Source of the DNA: Morella rubra | Taxonomy: Eukaryota; Streptophyta; Magnoliopsida; Fagales; Myricaceae | Assembly (NCBI GenBank): GCA_003952965.2 | Contig: CM025849.1 | Coordinates: forward strand, 17,974,754-18,038,753 | Length of the DNA stretch: 64,000 bases | Direction of reading: 5' to 3' | In this document: one piece after another, positions 11,463-21,720 of the stretch | Layout of the letters: each line of letters starts with the position of its first letter | Numbering within the stretch: position 1 is the stretch's first letter | The notes under the pieces: generated by a model | Databases searched by the model: none | Seen by the model: the letters and a program-made list of their open reading frames with translations, nothing else | What the model was told of the DNA's origin: nothing | Program-made: the position numbers and the translations under genes

Positions 11463-11650
11463 CTACTGAATAGCCATCAAAGGAGCAAGCCCCCTGTCTG
11501 GCATGCACTTGAGCTTAGGGCACTCCCCGAAAGACAAATATTCAAGAGAGGTCAGGTGTTGAATCCCCTCCTTATCCAAAGATTCCAAATTCGGAAAGCT
11601 CCTCAAATGAAGCGAGGTCAGATTTGAGGGAAGCAAACCCGTCTCTAGCG
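11463..11650 (-). pseudogene. Captured LRR fragment of an NBS-LRR resistance gene
   Basis: The minus strand encodes about 60 residues including LPSNLTSLHLRSFPNLESLD, GIQHLTSLEYLSFGECPKLK and MPDRGL. This is the pattern of late leucine-rich repeats in CC-type NBS-LRR (RPP13/R1-like) disease-resistance proteins, which recognise pathogen effectors inside the cell. Such proteins are usually 900-1,400 residues; only this piece is present, with no NB-ARC domain. The frame ends at a stop at 11463. The upstream part of the same open frame (to 11801) does not look like an R protein and reads more like leader sequence, so the fragment has a chimeric 5' side. It sits wholly inside the CACTA element, indicating gene capture. 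Confidence 0.75.
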
Positions 11651-11742
11651 CTGAAGAAGAAGTTTTCCTTCGAGAAAGATGAGAAGAGAAGAGATTGAGA
11701 ATCAACAAAATAAAAGAGGGGTTTTTGACGGGAGTGAAAACG

Positions 11743-11754
11743 TTTGGCGCCAAA
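11743..11754. promoter_or_regulatory. Palindromic E2F-type binding motif
   Basis: TTTGGCGCCAAA is a perfect palindrome and matches the E2F consensus TTTSSCGC on both strands. It lies upstream of the captured fragments on the minus strand. A functional role is not shown. Confidence 0.4.
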
Positions 11755-11801
11755 TGAAAATTTCCTTTTTTTTCTAAGTTCTCATCCTGTTCAATATACA
11801 A

Positions 11802-12955
11802 ATAATCGCCAAAGCCTTTTTCTAAGTCCCTTTTTTTTAAGTTCTCATCTGTTTGGTGTTTAACTAATAATTTAAAAATATAATGCCTTTTTCTATATAT
11901 TTTTGATTTGTTCTGTGTTTATCACATACATGATACTGCTAATAAATTGAGTAATACAATACATATAATACATGATTTGTACTTATACACATACATATAA
12001 AAAAAAAATAAAAAAAAAATAATACTTACATGCGACACTTATATATGCTACAATATACATTGTAGTAAAAAAAAAATTCCAAGTACACTTATATAACATT
12101 GTTGTCACAATACATTATATATATTATACTATATATATACATGATATGTGCCAATTAACCTGAGTACTTTATATGCATGTACCTACCTAATGACTAAATC
12201 ATAGCCTCTAAGATAATATATTAAGTTATGTAGTTTAATTGCATAAACTAATCTTCACAATATATTTTTGTTTGAAATTAAATAATATGTCCTAATTAAA
12301 TAGCATTATATTACTAATTATTCAAAATATATATGCCCATTATAAGTATGATAATAGATGTTTTCTAAACTATACAATAATGATTCATTGGTATTGAATT
12401 AACCAAGTAATTTTTTTAGGTTGTGCTTATGTATAGAAGGTTTATTCACTCTTTCCATTTTCTTATAATTTTTTTTATGTCTTTCGTTGATGGAAAGAAC
12501 AAACTTAGATAAAGTCGATTAACATGGGTTAACAACTATTAGATTATGTTAATGACATACAAGTGTTTATTTCACCTATATATTTATTTTAATTACTACT
12601 TTGTTTCTAGTTGTAATACACATTGTAGCATGTATTGGTACTAGTAATAATAATCTTAATTAAAATAAGTTGGTAGTAATAATATATAATACTTATAATT
12701 TTAAAATATAATGCTTTCGATATAACATTGCATGATTTGTTATATATGTTTATCATATACATAATATATGCTAATAAATTGAGTCACGAAACATGCGGGT
12801 ACACTTATATACTTATACATATCACATTGTCTAGTAGTAAATTAAAAAAATTCCAATGTACACTTATATACGCACAGTAGTACTTATTCCACACGTGCTA
12901 TTATCCTCTATATGGTTTTTACCTAATGTCCAGCCGACTATGTTGTGCGCGCGGG
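11802..12955. other. AT-rich filler of the CACTA element
   Basis: Very AT-rich sequence with repeated motifs such as cacttatat and catacatata. No gene or RNA is seen. Confidence 0.5.
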
Positions 12956-12959
12956 GTCA

Positions 12960-13850
12960 TTAAAACTGCTATAGGTGATTTTCAACATTGTCTCTTAGCA
13001 GTGGTCTTTCTAACAGTGGTCACGCAAACGCCGCTAAAAGTAACCTATAGCGGCATTATTTCTGACCATCGTTACAAAGACCGCTGTTAAAAAACAATGT
13101 AGTTTTTAACAGCGGTCTTTGTAACGGCGATCACAATAAACCCCGCTGAAAATCACTTATAGCGGCGCTTGTTGTGAGCACCGTTAAAAAGATTGCTGTT
13201 AAAAACTTTGTTGTCTTTTAACAACGGTCATTAAAAAAAGCACTGTTATAGGTGACTTTCAACGGCATTTTTTTGTGACCGCCGTTAACATGACTGCTGT
13301 TAAAAGACAAAGAAGTTTTTAACAGTGGTCTTTTTAACAGCGCTCACAAAAAGCGCCGTTATAAGTGATTTTTAGCGGCGTTTTTTATGACTGCCGTTAA
13401 AAAGCCGCTCTTAAAAACTTCGTTGTCTTTTAGCAGCGGTCTTTTTAACGGCGGTCATTAAAAACGCCGCTAAAAGTCACCTATAGCGGCGTTTTTTAAT
13501 GACCGCCGTTAAAAAACTGCTGTTAAAAATTTCGTTGTCTTTTAGCAGCGGTCTTTTTAATGGCGGTCATTAAAAATGCCGCTATAGGTGACTTTCAGCG
13601 GCGTTTTAATGACTGCCGTTAAAAAGACCGCTGCTAAAAAACAACGAAGTTTTTAATAGCAGTTTTTAACGGCAGTCATTAAAAACGCCGCTATAGGTGA
13701 CTTTCAGCGGCGTTTTTAATGACCGCCGTTAAAAAGACCGCTGCTAAAAGACAACGAAGTTTTTAACAGCGGTTTTTTATAAAAAGTGCCGCTATAGGTG
13801 ACTTTCAGCGGCGTTTTTAATGACCGCCGTTAAAAAACCCGATTTTTTTG
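12960..13850. repeat. Right subterminal array of large inverted repeats
   Basis: Tandem, roughly 80-120-bp units each fold on themselves. In one unit the arms at 13445-13471 and 13485-13512 are near-perfect complements built from TTAACGGCGGTCATT and AACGCCGCT, separated by a short spacer. Motifs such as cgttgtcttttagcagcgg recur between hairpins in both orientations. These are far longer hairpins than the usual short subterminal TNPA-type motifs. Confidence 0.85.
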
Positions 13851-13855
13851 TAGTG

Positions 13856-13913
13856 CTAGCTCATGTTTCTAATTTTACATCTTGATATACCAACCTCTTG
13901 CCGCACTACATCA
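13856..13913. repeat. Dispersed repeat R1, fragment of copy 2
   Basis: After the target duplication, gctcatgtttctaattttac and the following bases match copies 1 and 3. The match stops at ctcttgccg, where a second CACTA-like terminus starts. This R1 copy was hit by two different insertions. Confidence 0.75.
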
Positions 13914-14650
13914 AATTTAATTTGCCTTTTGGGACAGATTTTCAATCTCAAAAATTTTGAATTCCATCCTAAAAAATCTTTTGGGACGGAATCTGTCCGT
14001 TGCCCCGACTGTCCCAACAAACCTGTTAAAAGGTTTTTTGGGATAGAAATGATGTTCCGTCCTCGAGACGAAAAGGATTTCGTCCCAAAATAAAATTAAT
14101 GTTTGAACACTTTTTAAATGGACAATTGAGGATCATGTTCGAACATCTTTTGATAGAAAATCTAAATGCGTTTGATAATGCAAATTAATATTCGAACAAC
14201 CCTAAAATTTTTCTACGTTTGATACTTAAGTTATCATTCCAACACTTTAAAATGGAACATCGGTAACCGTTCTTAATCAATTATAACATTTGACGTGAAA
14301 ACTGTTCGGACGATTTCGGACGGAAAGTGAAAACAAGTTCAAACATTTTATGACGTTCCAATGGATATCGTTAAATCCGTTTGATATATTGATCGAGAAA
14401 AAAAAAAGTTGTTTAAACATGTTATGAACGGAAACACGAAGGTTCAAATATTGTTTGAATGCAGGGGAGGCACGTTGTATTTCAAACATTAAAACAAATG
14501 TTAGAACAACTTATTTTTATTTTATAAGAAATTAAAAAATTACTAGAAAATTATTCAAAAATATATTATTAAATAAAAAAATCAATTAACAAAATGTACA
14601 ATTAAATAATTAATCACAATATTCGAAACAATTAAATATAATATGCAATA
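13914..14650. mobile_element. One end of a CACTA-like element (partial)
   Basis: CACTACATCAAATTT begins exactly where R1 homology ends. It is followed by complementary-looking blocks (ttttgggacggaatc, ggatagaaatgatgttccg, cgaaaaggatttcgtccc) and by repeated gttcgaaca/gtttgaaca motifs, as in CACTA subterminal regions. I cannot find its opposite end, so the right boundary is nominal. A superfamily other than CACTA is possible. Confidence 0.5.
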
Positions 14651-14984
14651 GAAAAAATTATCTATCTTCGCTATTGCGTGTATCAAAACTTTTTCAAACT
14701 CTGCGTGCATCCTTATCTTCCTACATCAGAAATTGTAATCAATATAACGCTTAAATAATTGACAAAAATATTCATTAAAAAAAACTCAGTTGAATGAAAA
14801 AATCAAATAGTTACCTATACATCTACTTGATGTCATTTTTGGTTAAGGTGATCCAATATCAGTACAGGAAAAGCTAAGGCCCTAGACAAGGCTGATGTAG
14901 TTGAAGGATTATATGTAACATGTTTACATTGATCAAACGTATTGCGATCTGTGAGCACGTTCAAAACATTTTTTTTTTTTTTGT

Positions 14985-15358
14985 TAGGAAAATTAGAAAT
15001 GTGTGGAAGTTGAAAAGTTCGGTCAATTGACCAGTGAGATTTCAATTGTCATATATGCTAAGTTTCTCTAGGTGTGGAAGTTGAAAAAGTTTAGATGGGA
15101 ATTTCCCATACAATCCACTCTAAACAAGATCTAAATTTGTCAAAGAAGATAAATTCGTTAAGCTTCCGGGTAAAGGGAGGATATATTAACGCCACTGAGA
15201 AGAAGTTGTTCTAGGCCAGTTAAGTTTTGGACAAAACTTTCCAAACTAATTGGAGAGTATAAAGAAGAACTATAACTTAGATAAAGGATAGACAACTTGG
15301 AGAGGAGCAAAATTTCTTACGGTGTTTGTCCAAAACAATAAGCATGAGAGAGGTTGAG
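14985..15358 (-). pseudogene. LRR receptor-like protein (RLP, Cf/Hcr type) pseudogene fragment
   Basis: On the minus strand, shifting frames read LNLSHAYCFGQTP, LLSKLSILYLSYSSSLYSPI, SLESFVQNLTGLEQLLLSGV, LTNLSSLTNLDLV and GLYGKFPSKLFQLPHLEKL. This is the order found in early extracellular repeats of Cf/Hcr-type receptor-like proteins, which sense pathogen molecules at the plasma membrane. In-frame stops (for example after CFGQTP and LDLV) and a frameshift near 15165 make it non-functional. The upstream (5') side is cut at 15358 by the end of the 15359-39984 CACTA element, and I do not find the missing part beyond 39984. Below 14985 the homology fades. Confidence 0.75.
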
Positions 15359-15697
15359 CACTACAAGAAAATTAACATTAGGTGTCACAATTTCGGATAT
15401 CAGAACAAATTTAGTCACCAAATCATGCACTTCTCTTTCAAAATAAAAATTTCGTTACCAAGGTGTGCCAGGAATTACAAAACCATCCAGACATCCTTAA
15501 AACACATATGCACAGTATTCAGGGGTGACGAAAGGCAAAATATCACATATTCATGACTAAAAACAGTCATTAGCATCTGCGAAAGCGTCCAAATGGTATG
15601 CAAAGATGTGCGCACATCATTTGGGTGACAAAACACCGTTGTCACCCAATAGGGACGCAAGTCAAATCGTCACAAAATCTGTATTCTACTCCGCGCA
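15359..15697. repeat. Left terminal and subterminal region of the 24.6-kb CACTA element
   Basis: Repeated gtcac/gtgac motifs (ggtgtcacaattt, tttagtcacc, gggtgacaaaac, tgtcacccaat) match those of 39840-39984 in inverted orientation. Confidence 0.65.
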
Positions 15698-16975
15698 TGT
15701 GAGTCCAAGGATTAAGGCAACCCAAGAGGGGGGGTGAATTGGGTTTTCAAACTTTTTCGCTTTTAACCCCAAAAATCGTGTTTGCAAAGTAAAGTCTAAT
15801 TTAGCACAAGTATATAGATGCGAAATAGAATAAGTGCTAAATGTAAGAGTAGGAATAGAGAAGCAAACACGTGATTTTTAGGTGGTTCGGCAAACCCGCC
15901 TACATCCACCCCTCAAGCTCCTTCACCGAGCCTTGAGGTTTTCCACTATCTTCAAATAGCATACACTCTAGCTTCCGGGTGCTAGAGAACCATACAAGTG
16001 TTTTCCCGGGCTTAACACTCAAACCCACCCAAGTGGTTTTTCGGGCTCACCACTCACAACCTAACCAAGCTTGAGATATACCTCTTCTAAGCTTCTTCTT
16101 TAGTGAACAACCTCACTAAAGGAATCACCTCTTTTGGATATGAAGATTGAAGAATAAACTCTCTCAAAGAGTGGATATGAAATTGGAAATCTCTATCTCT
16201 TGATTCACACAAAGACAAGGATATGAAAGTGTGTTTTGTGTGAATGATATGAGAAATATAGAATATGAAGTTTGGAATATTTCTCAAGTGATCTAAATGA
16301 TATGTGGTCGTTGTGTGTTTATTTTGGATGTTATGAAGGTGTATTTATAGGCCACATATGAAAACTAGCTGTTTATAGCCGTTGGGAGTCGTCTGTTAAA
16401 ACGAGCCGGTCGACCGCTACATGAACCGAGCCCGGCTTCGGTTTCAAGTTACCGTTACTTAATGGTCATATTGTCAGAAGCTCAAGGATCTATTTCAAAT
16501 CAACGGTCGACCGCTATACCAAGCGGTCGAAGACCGGTCGACCGCTTCACCAGCCGGTCGACCTCAACTTAAGCACATGATCCGGTTCAATTAAAACCAC
16601 GTTTTTGACCTCTTTGAAACACCCAATTTTAAAGACTTACTTCCCATAAGTATATGAAAGGTTTGGGAGTTTGATTGGGGTGTTTTAAACCTTTAAAAAA
16701 TTTTAATCTTTCAAACAAAAGGTAAAACGGTTTATGCACGTTTTGAAAGATATGCAAGTGTGATTCATAATCCTTGTCAAAAGTGAAACTAAGAGTTACA
16801 AGGTTTATACCCTAAGGTCTTGAATCTTCACTTTTGAGCTCCTTGCATCTTCTTCTTCAATCTTCTTGTCTTTGGCTCTTTCATCAAAACGTCTTTGTCT
16901 TTGAAGATGTCCGTTTTATAAACTTGATCCATTTATTGAAATCATCAAAATCTCGATTGTGCACAAAAGCCAACA
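15698..16975 (-). repeat. Left LTR (3') of the deleted SIRE-like element, 1,278 bp
   Basis: Starts tgtgagtccaagg and ends caaaagccaaca on the plus strand. It matches 19895-20987, and in inverse orientation the solo LTRs 33012-34186 and 58320-59576. It carries runs of ggtcgaccgct. Confidence 0.85.
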
Positions 16976-17439
16976 ATCTCCCCTTTTTTATGATGACAAT
17001 AAATTGATAGTTTTGGGATGACTCCCCTATCTTTTGCAATTGGACAATCATTTGAAACTTGAGACAAAGCATTAGTAGCCAATATTTATAATCCAATTCA
17101 AAAGGAGAATATATAGTCATTAAAACTATCAACACATTTCTCCCCTTTGTCACATCAAAAAGACAAAGGAATATGCATTCTAAGAATATCCATCATATGA
17201 TTCAAAGGGAATAGAAGCATATAGACATTTAAGAATTCTCCCCCTTTGTCAATCAAAAAGTGAATGCATGGATGTAACTTCAAAAAATAATTTTTTCATC
17301 CAAAAGAACAATTTGAGGCTTTCAAATGACAATCATATTGAAATGGTATAGAGGATGACTAATGGGGACTCAAGAGTCCATCGCTATTACGATAGTAGCC
17401 ACCGTGTGGGTTTGTACCAACCTCTTAGCTACCAATGAC

Positions 17440-18340
17440 AATTTAAAGGTCATTCTCAACCAAAAAATTTAGCTCACAAAATCTCATAAAAAGTTCATGA
17501 TTTTGTAAAAATGTTAGCTCATAGAGATGTTCTATTTTGATAAATGCAAGAAATATGTCAAAGAAAATACATTTGCATTTATTAACACATAAGAAATCAT
17601 CAAACAACAATTTAGAACATATTCTCAATCAAGGATTAGAAGTTACCAAAGGATTTTCCCCTTAGCATTTGTCCTCAAATGTCACAAGCCTTCTTGATAG
17701 GCAAGTTTCATCCAAGTACTCTTTATTGCTCCATCCTACAAGAGAATCAAGAAACCATTTTTGGTACCCAAGCTTTCTTGGGTCCTTCGGTGTTAGCCTT
17801 GGTTCCTTTTGGAACCCATGTCTTCTTGAGAGTCTTGCTCCCAAGTTTCTTTAATGCACAATCAAAAATTAGATGCCCATCTTTGTTGCAAAAATGACAT
17901 GTTTGAGTAGGTGCACAAAAAGACTTAGCCTTCACAAAATAATTCTTAAAATATTTTTGGTGAATAGAAGGCTTGTAGCCTAAGCCACTTTTGTCAAAGA
18001 CACATCTTTGACTACTAAGAATCAAATCTAAAGATTTTTTCCTTGAGTAAACTTTTCAAGGATTTTGCTTTGAGAAACAATTTTGTTGTTCAAAGCAACT
18101 TTCTCTTTTTCAAATTCTAAAGCTTTTTGTTGGAATAAATCATTTTCTAGCTTTAGAGTATCTCGCTCATTTTTCAATAAATCAATTTCTTTTGAATCAA
18201 AATGAGTTTCTTTTTCAATGATGTATATTTTGAACCTAATTTTTCAAATTGACAAGAAGTTCATCAAAGGCATTTTGAAGTTCAATATATGAAAGTTTAG
18301 GTTCATCATCCGAAGAGTATACCTCATCATCATTCTAAGC
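17440..18340 (-). pseudogene. gag 3' part with CCHC zinc knuckle
   Basis: The minus strand encodes SQRCVFDKSGLGYKP and CHFCNKDGHLIFDC, a complete C-X2-C-X4-H-X4-C nucleic-acid-binding knuckle of Copia gag, followed by a lysine-rich stretch. Toward higher coordinates it continues as a coiled-coil-like region. Pol sequence is missing beyond it on the 3' side. It is a remnant of an RNA-binding capsid protein. Confidence 0.75.
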
Positions 18341-18713
18341 CATGAGGCACATGTTTGCGATTTCTCCATCTTCTTCTTCGGAGGAGCTTTCATCGTTAAC
18401 ATTCCATGATGTCTTCTTGTATTTGAGGCTTCTCTTCTCTTTCTTTCTTTTGAGGAAGTTCTTGAACTTTCTAGTCATCAAGACTATGTCTTCCTCATCG
18501 TCATCCTCATCTTTCGATTATGGAGAATTTGAGACGAACCTCATCTTCTTTTTGCTCTCATCTTCATTCTCGAGCATTTGGATTTCATGGGTCATTAAAG
18601 ATCCAATAAGCTCATCTAGAGGAAGCTTGGTGAGGTCTTGGCTTCTTGTATGGCGGTCACTTTGGCTTCCCATGACTTTGGTAGTGACCTAAGGATTTTT
18701 CTCACCAAATCTG

Positions 18714-19860
18714 AGTTAGTATAAGATTTACCAAGTGCATTCAAAGCATTTATAATTTGGTAAATCTAGTATACATGTCACTAATGGATTCCTCTGGTGT
18801 CATTTTAAACAACTCATAATTATGAACAAGCATGTTGATTTTGACTCTTTAACTTGGCTTGTTCCTTCATGAGTAATTTCTAAAGTATGCCATATTCTCT
18901 AGCATTTGAGCATGATGAAATTCTATTAAATTCTCCTCTATCTAAAGCACAATATAATATGTTCATAGCTCTTGCATCTAGAGAGATTTTCTTTTTATCA
19001 TTTGCATCATATTCATTTTCATTCTTGAGAGTTTCAACCTCTCCAACTTTCTTTGTGGGAATATGTGGACCATTCAATATGCATAACCATAAATCATAAT
19101 CAATAGATTGAAAATAAATTTCATCCTAACTTTCCAATATGCATAATCACTACCATTAAAGAATGGTGGTCTAAGTGTGGAAAGTCCTTCAACTTGAGTG
19201 TTGAAGCTTGAGTTGCCATTCTAACTCAAGCTTGTATTTGGATTGAGTCCAAGGATTAAGGCAAACTAAGAGAGAGGTGAATTGAGGTTTCTAAGTTTTT
19301 TTACAACGGTTTGCAGGTTTAGCACTTATGTTGATCAACATGTAGTCGCGTTAGTATAAGATTTACCAAGTGCAAGGCATTTATAATTGTGGTAAATCTA
19401 GTATACATGACAGTAATGGATTCCTCTGGTGTCATTTTAAACAACTCATAATTATGAACAAGCATGTTGATTTTTGACTCTTTAACTTGGCTTGTTCCTT
19501 CATGAGTAATTTCTAAAGTATGCAATATCTCTAGCATTTGAGCATGATTTCTATTAAATTCTCCTCTACTAATGCACAATATAATATATTCATAGCTCTT
19601 GCATCTAGAGAGATTTTTTTTTTTCATTTGCATCATATTCATTTTCATTCTTGGGAGACACTCTCCAACTTTCTTTGTAGGAATATGTGGACCATTCAAC
19701 ATGCATAACCATAAATCATAATCAATAGATTGAAAATAATACTTATCCTAACTTTCCAATATGCATAATCACTACAATTAAAGAATGGTGGTCTAAGTGT
19801 GGAAAGTCCTTCAACTTGAGTGTTGAAGCTTGAGTTGCCATTCTAACTCAAGATTTTAAA
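18714..19860 (-). pseudogene. gag 5' part, present twice, separated by an LTR scrap
   Basis: The minus strand of both halves encodes NMLVHNYELFKMTPEESI-like sequence with upstream HIPTKKVGE, matching the N-terminal gag (UBN2-type) of SIRE-like Copia elements. The copies are offset by about 635 bases. Between them, 19244-19300 (tgagtccaaggattaagg...) matches the LTR start. Small deletions break both frames. The arrangement suggests recombination between two element copies or a template switch during reverse transcription. Confidence 0.7.
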
Positions 19861-19880
19861 TCTTGTATAACGAGCACCAA

Positions 19881-19892
19881 GCTCTGATACCA
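19881..19892 (-). other. Primer-binding site, tRNA-Met type
   Basis: The minus strand reads TGGTATCAGAGC two bases inside the right LTR, the usual Copia initiator-tRNA-Met primer site. Confidence 0.85.
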
Positions 19893-19894
19893 AT

Positions 19895-20987
19895 TGTGAG
19901 TCCAATCAACCCAAGAGGGAGGGTGAATTGGGTTTCAAAATTTTTACTTTTAACCCCAAAAACTGTTTGCAAAGTAAAGTCTAATTTAGCACAAGTATAT
20001 AGATGCGATAATAGAATAGTGCTAAATAAAGAGTAGGGATAGAGAAGCAAACACTGATTTTAGGTGGTTCGGAAACCCACCTACATCCACCCTCAAGCTC
20101 CTTCACCGAGCCTTGTTTTCCCACTATCTTCAAATAATATACACTAGCTTCCGGGTGCTAGAGAACCTTACAAGTGTTTTCCGGGCTTAACACTCAAACC
20201 CACACAAGTGGTTTTTCGGTCTCACCACTCACAACCTAACCAAGCTTGAGATATACCCTTTCTAAGCTTCTTCTTTAGTGAACAACCTCACTAAAGGAAT
20301 CACCTCTTTTGGATATGAAGATTAAAGAATAAACTCTTTCAAAAAGTGGATATGAAATTGGAAATCTCTATCTCTTGATTCACACAAAGACAAGGATATG
20401 AAAGTGTGTTTTGTGTGAATGATATGAGAAATATAGAATATGAAGGTTTGGAATATTTCTCAAGTGATCTAAATGATATGTGGTCGTTGTGTGTTTATTT
20501 TGGATGTTATAAAGGTGTATTTATAGGCCACATATGAAAACTAACTGTTTATAACTGTTGGGAGTCGTCTGTTAAAACGAGCCGGTCGACCGCTACATAA
20601 ACCGGTCGACCGCTTCAAGTTACCGTTACTCAATGGTCATATTGTCAGAAGATCAACGGATCTATTTCAAATCAACTGGTCGACCGCTATACAAGGGGTC
20701 GAAGACCGGTCGACCGCTTCACCAACCGGTCGACCTAACTTAAGCACATGATCCATTCAATTAAAACCACATTTTTGACCTCTTTGAAACATCCAATTTT
20801 AGAGACTTACTTCCCATAGGTATAAGAAAGGTTTGGGAGTTTGATTGGGGTGTTTTGAAACCTTTAAAAACATTTTAATCTTTCAAACAAAAGGTAAAAC
20901 GGTTTATGCACGTTTTGAAAGATATGCAAGTGTGATTCATAATCCTTGTCAAAAGTGAAACTAAGAGTTACAAGGTTTATACCCTAA
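19895..20987 (-). repeat. Right LTR (5') of the deleted SIRE-like element, truncated
   Basis: It matches 15698-16850 closely but stops at accctaag/acatag, where sequence of the host CACTA element resumes. Deletions such as the loss of part of the ggtcgaccg run distinguish it from the left LTR. Confidence 0.85.
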
Positions 20988-21720
20988 GACATAGATACAT
21001 GCTTCCATACATTCATGGGTCGGAACGTGATGGTTGTCGAACTCTTCGTAAGACATAGATACATGCTTCCATTCTGGTGTATTCTACACCTTATCTTCAC
21101 CTACAACATTGAGCCGAGGGCTCACACGATAGAATGCCCTATAGTGAGAGGCGAGCTAATGCTGTACATGGCTAGAGGAGGTATTGTGGATTTGCTATAC
21201 ATCTTCCTGAATCTTCGATCTTGAAGTGAAGATTTGTTCTGCTATTGCGTTTCCGTACAGTCTACTTCTGACACACTTCCTCCATAGTGTGGGTTGCACA
21301 GATAGTCGAGACAAGAAAAGGAAGCTACCTCTCCATCCAATCTGTTGGACCACTTTGAGACGTTCCGTGGCTCAGAATATCGGCAGTAGCTAATGTGGGC
21401 TCCTGCTCCCGGAGAGCCGCAGCTAGAGGAGGAGCCCCCTCGTCATGATGCTGGGAAGTACTAGCCTGGGCCAATGCTTGGATGACAGACCTGAAGGAGA
21501 TGGTTGATGCTATTATTTTGTTGACGTATTAGTTGTACGTCGACTTGGGGACCCGTTTGACCTCTATGGAGTCTCAAATGACGGGATTGAGCCATTTCTC
21601 ACTACACTCAGGGCACCTTGCGTGTGATGTCGAGGAGGTTGGGCGCTATTGAGGATCAGATGGGAAAATGAGCGAGAACCAGGGAGACGAATCCACTGAG
21701 CCCGATCCGCAGCATGATTA
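20988..21720 (+). pseudogene. Accessory CACTA gene fragment, 'putative plant transposon protein'-like
   Basis: The plus strand encodes HRYMLPFWCILHLIFTYNIE, PRAHTIECPIVRGELMLYMA and GGIVDLLYIFLNLRS, then stops at 21222. This aligns with the middle of the gene at 62673-63720 and the minus-strand copy at 52400-53390. The frame then decays through a Pro/Glu-rich part (PEEEPP-like, near 21410) to an end near 21720. The family appears to be the 'putative plant transposon protein' domain (I recall PF20167), whose function is unknown. The N-terminal half was lost with the LTR truncation at 20987. It lies upstream of tnpD on the same strand. Confidence 0.6.

Larger units (their letters stand above)
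7688..13855. mobile_element. Complete non-autonomous CACTA (En/Spm) transposon, 6,168 bp
   Basis: The ends are CACTACAAAAAAA (from 7688) and its complement TTTTTTTGTAGTG (to 13855), the terminal inverted repeat of CACTA elements. The 3-bp target duplication cta flanks it (7685-7687 and 13856-13858), as expected for this superfamily. Removing the element gives actatctagctcatgtttc, which is what repeat R1 reads without interruption near 60557-60575. Both ends carry arrays of short subterminal repeats. No transposase is seen inside, so it would depend on a helper. The interior holds gene-like fragments, including an NBS-LRR piece. Confidence 0.92.
15698..20987 (-). mobile_element. Deleted SIRE-like Copia element, minus strand, right LTR truncated
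   Basis: The left LTR (3' LTR for this strand) spans 15698-16975 and has TGTGAGTCC/...GCCAACA ends. The right LTR starts at 19895 just past a tRNA-Met type primer site and stops abruptly at 20987, lacking about 130 bases. The purine tract lies just after 16975. Only gag-like sequence remains between them; protease, integrase and reverse transcriptase are absent. A gag segment of about 0.5 kb is duplicated (18714 and 19349 onward), with an extra scrap of LTR start between the copies at 19244-19300. No target duplication can be checked because of the right truncation. Confidence 0.85.

Noticed and set aside
14880..14900. gatgtagt as the opposite terminus of the CACTA-like end at 13914
   Set aside because: Only eight bases match the complement of CACTACATC, and no target duplication or R1 continuation follows.
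18342..18692. 116-codon plus-strand frame, Ser/Phe/Leu-rich
   Set aside because: It is the antisense of the acidic gag region of the minus-strand Copia element.
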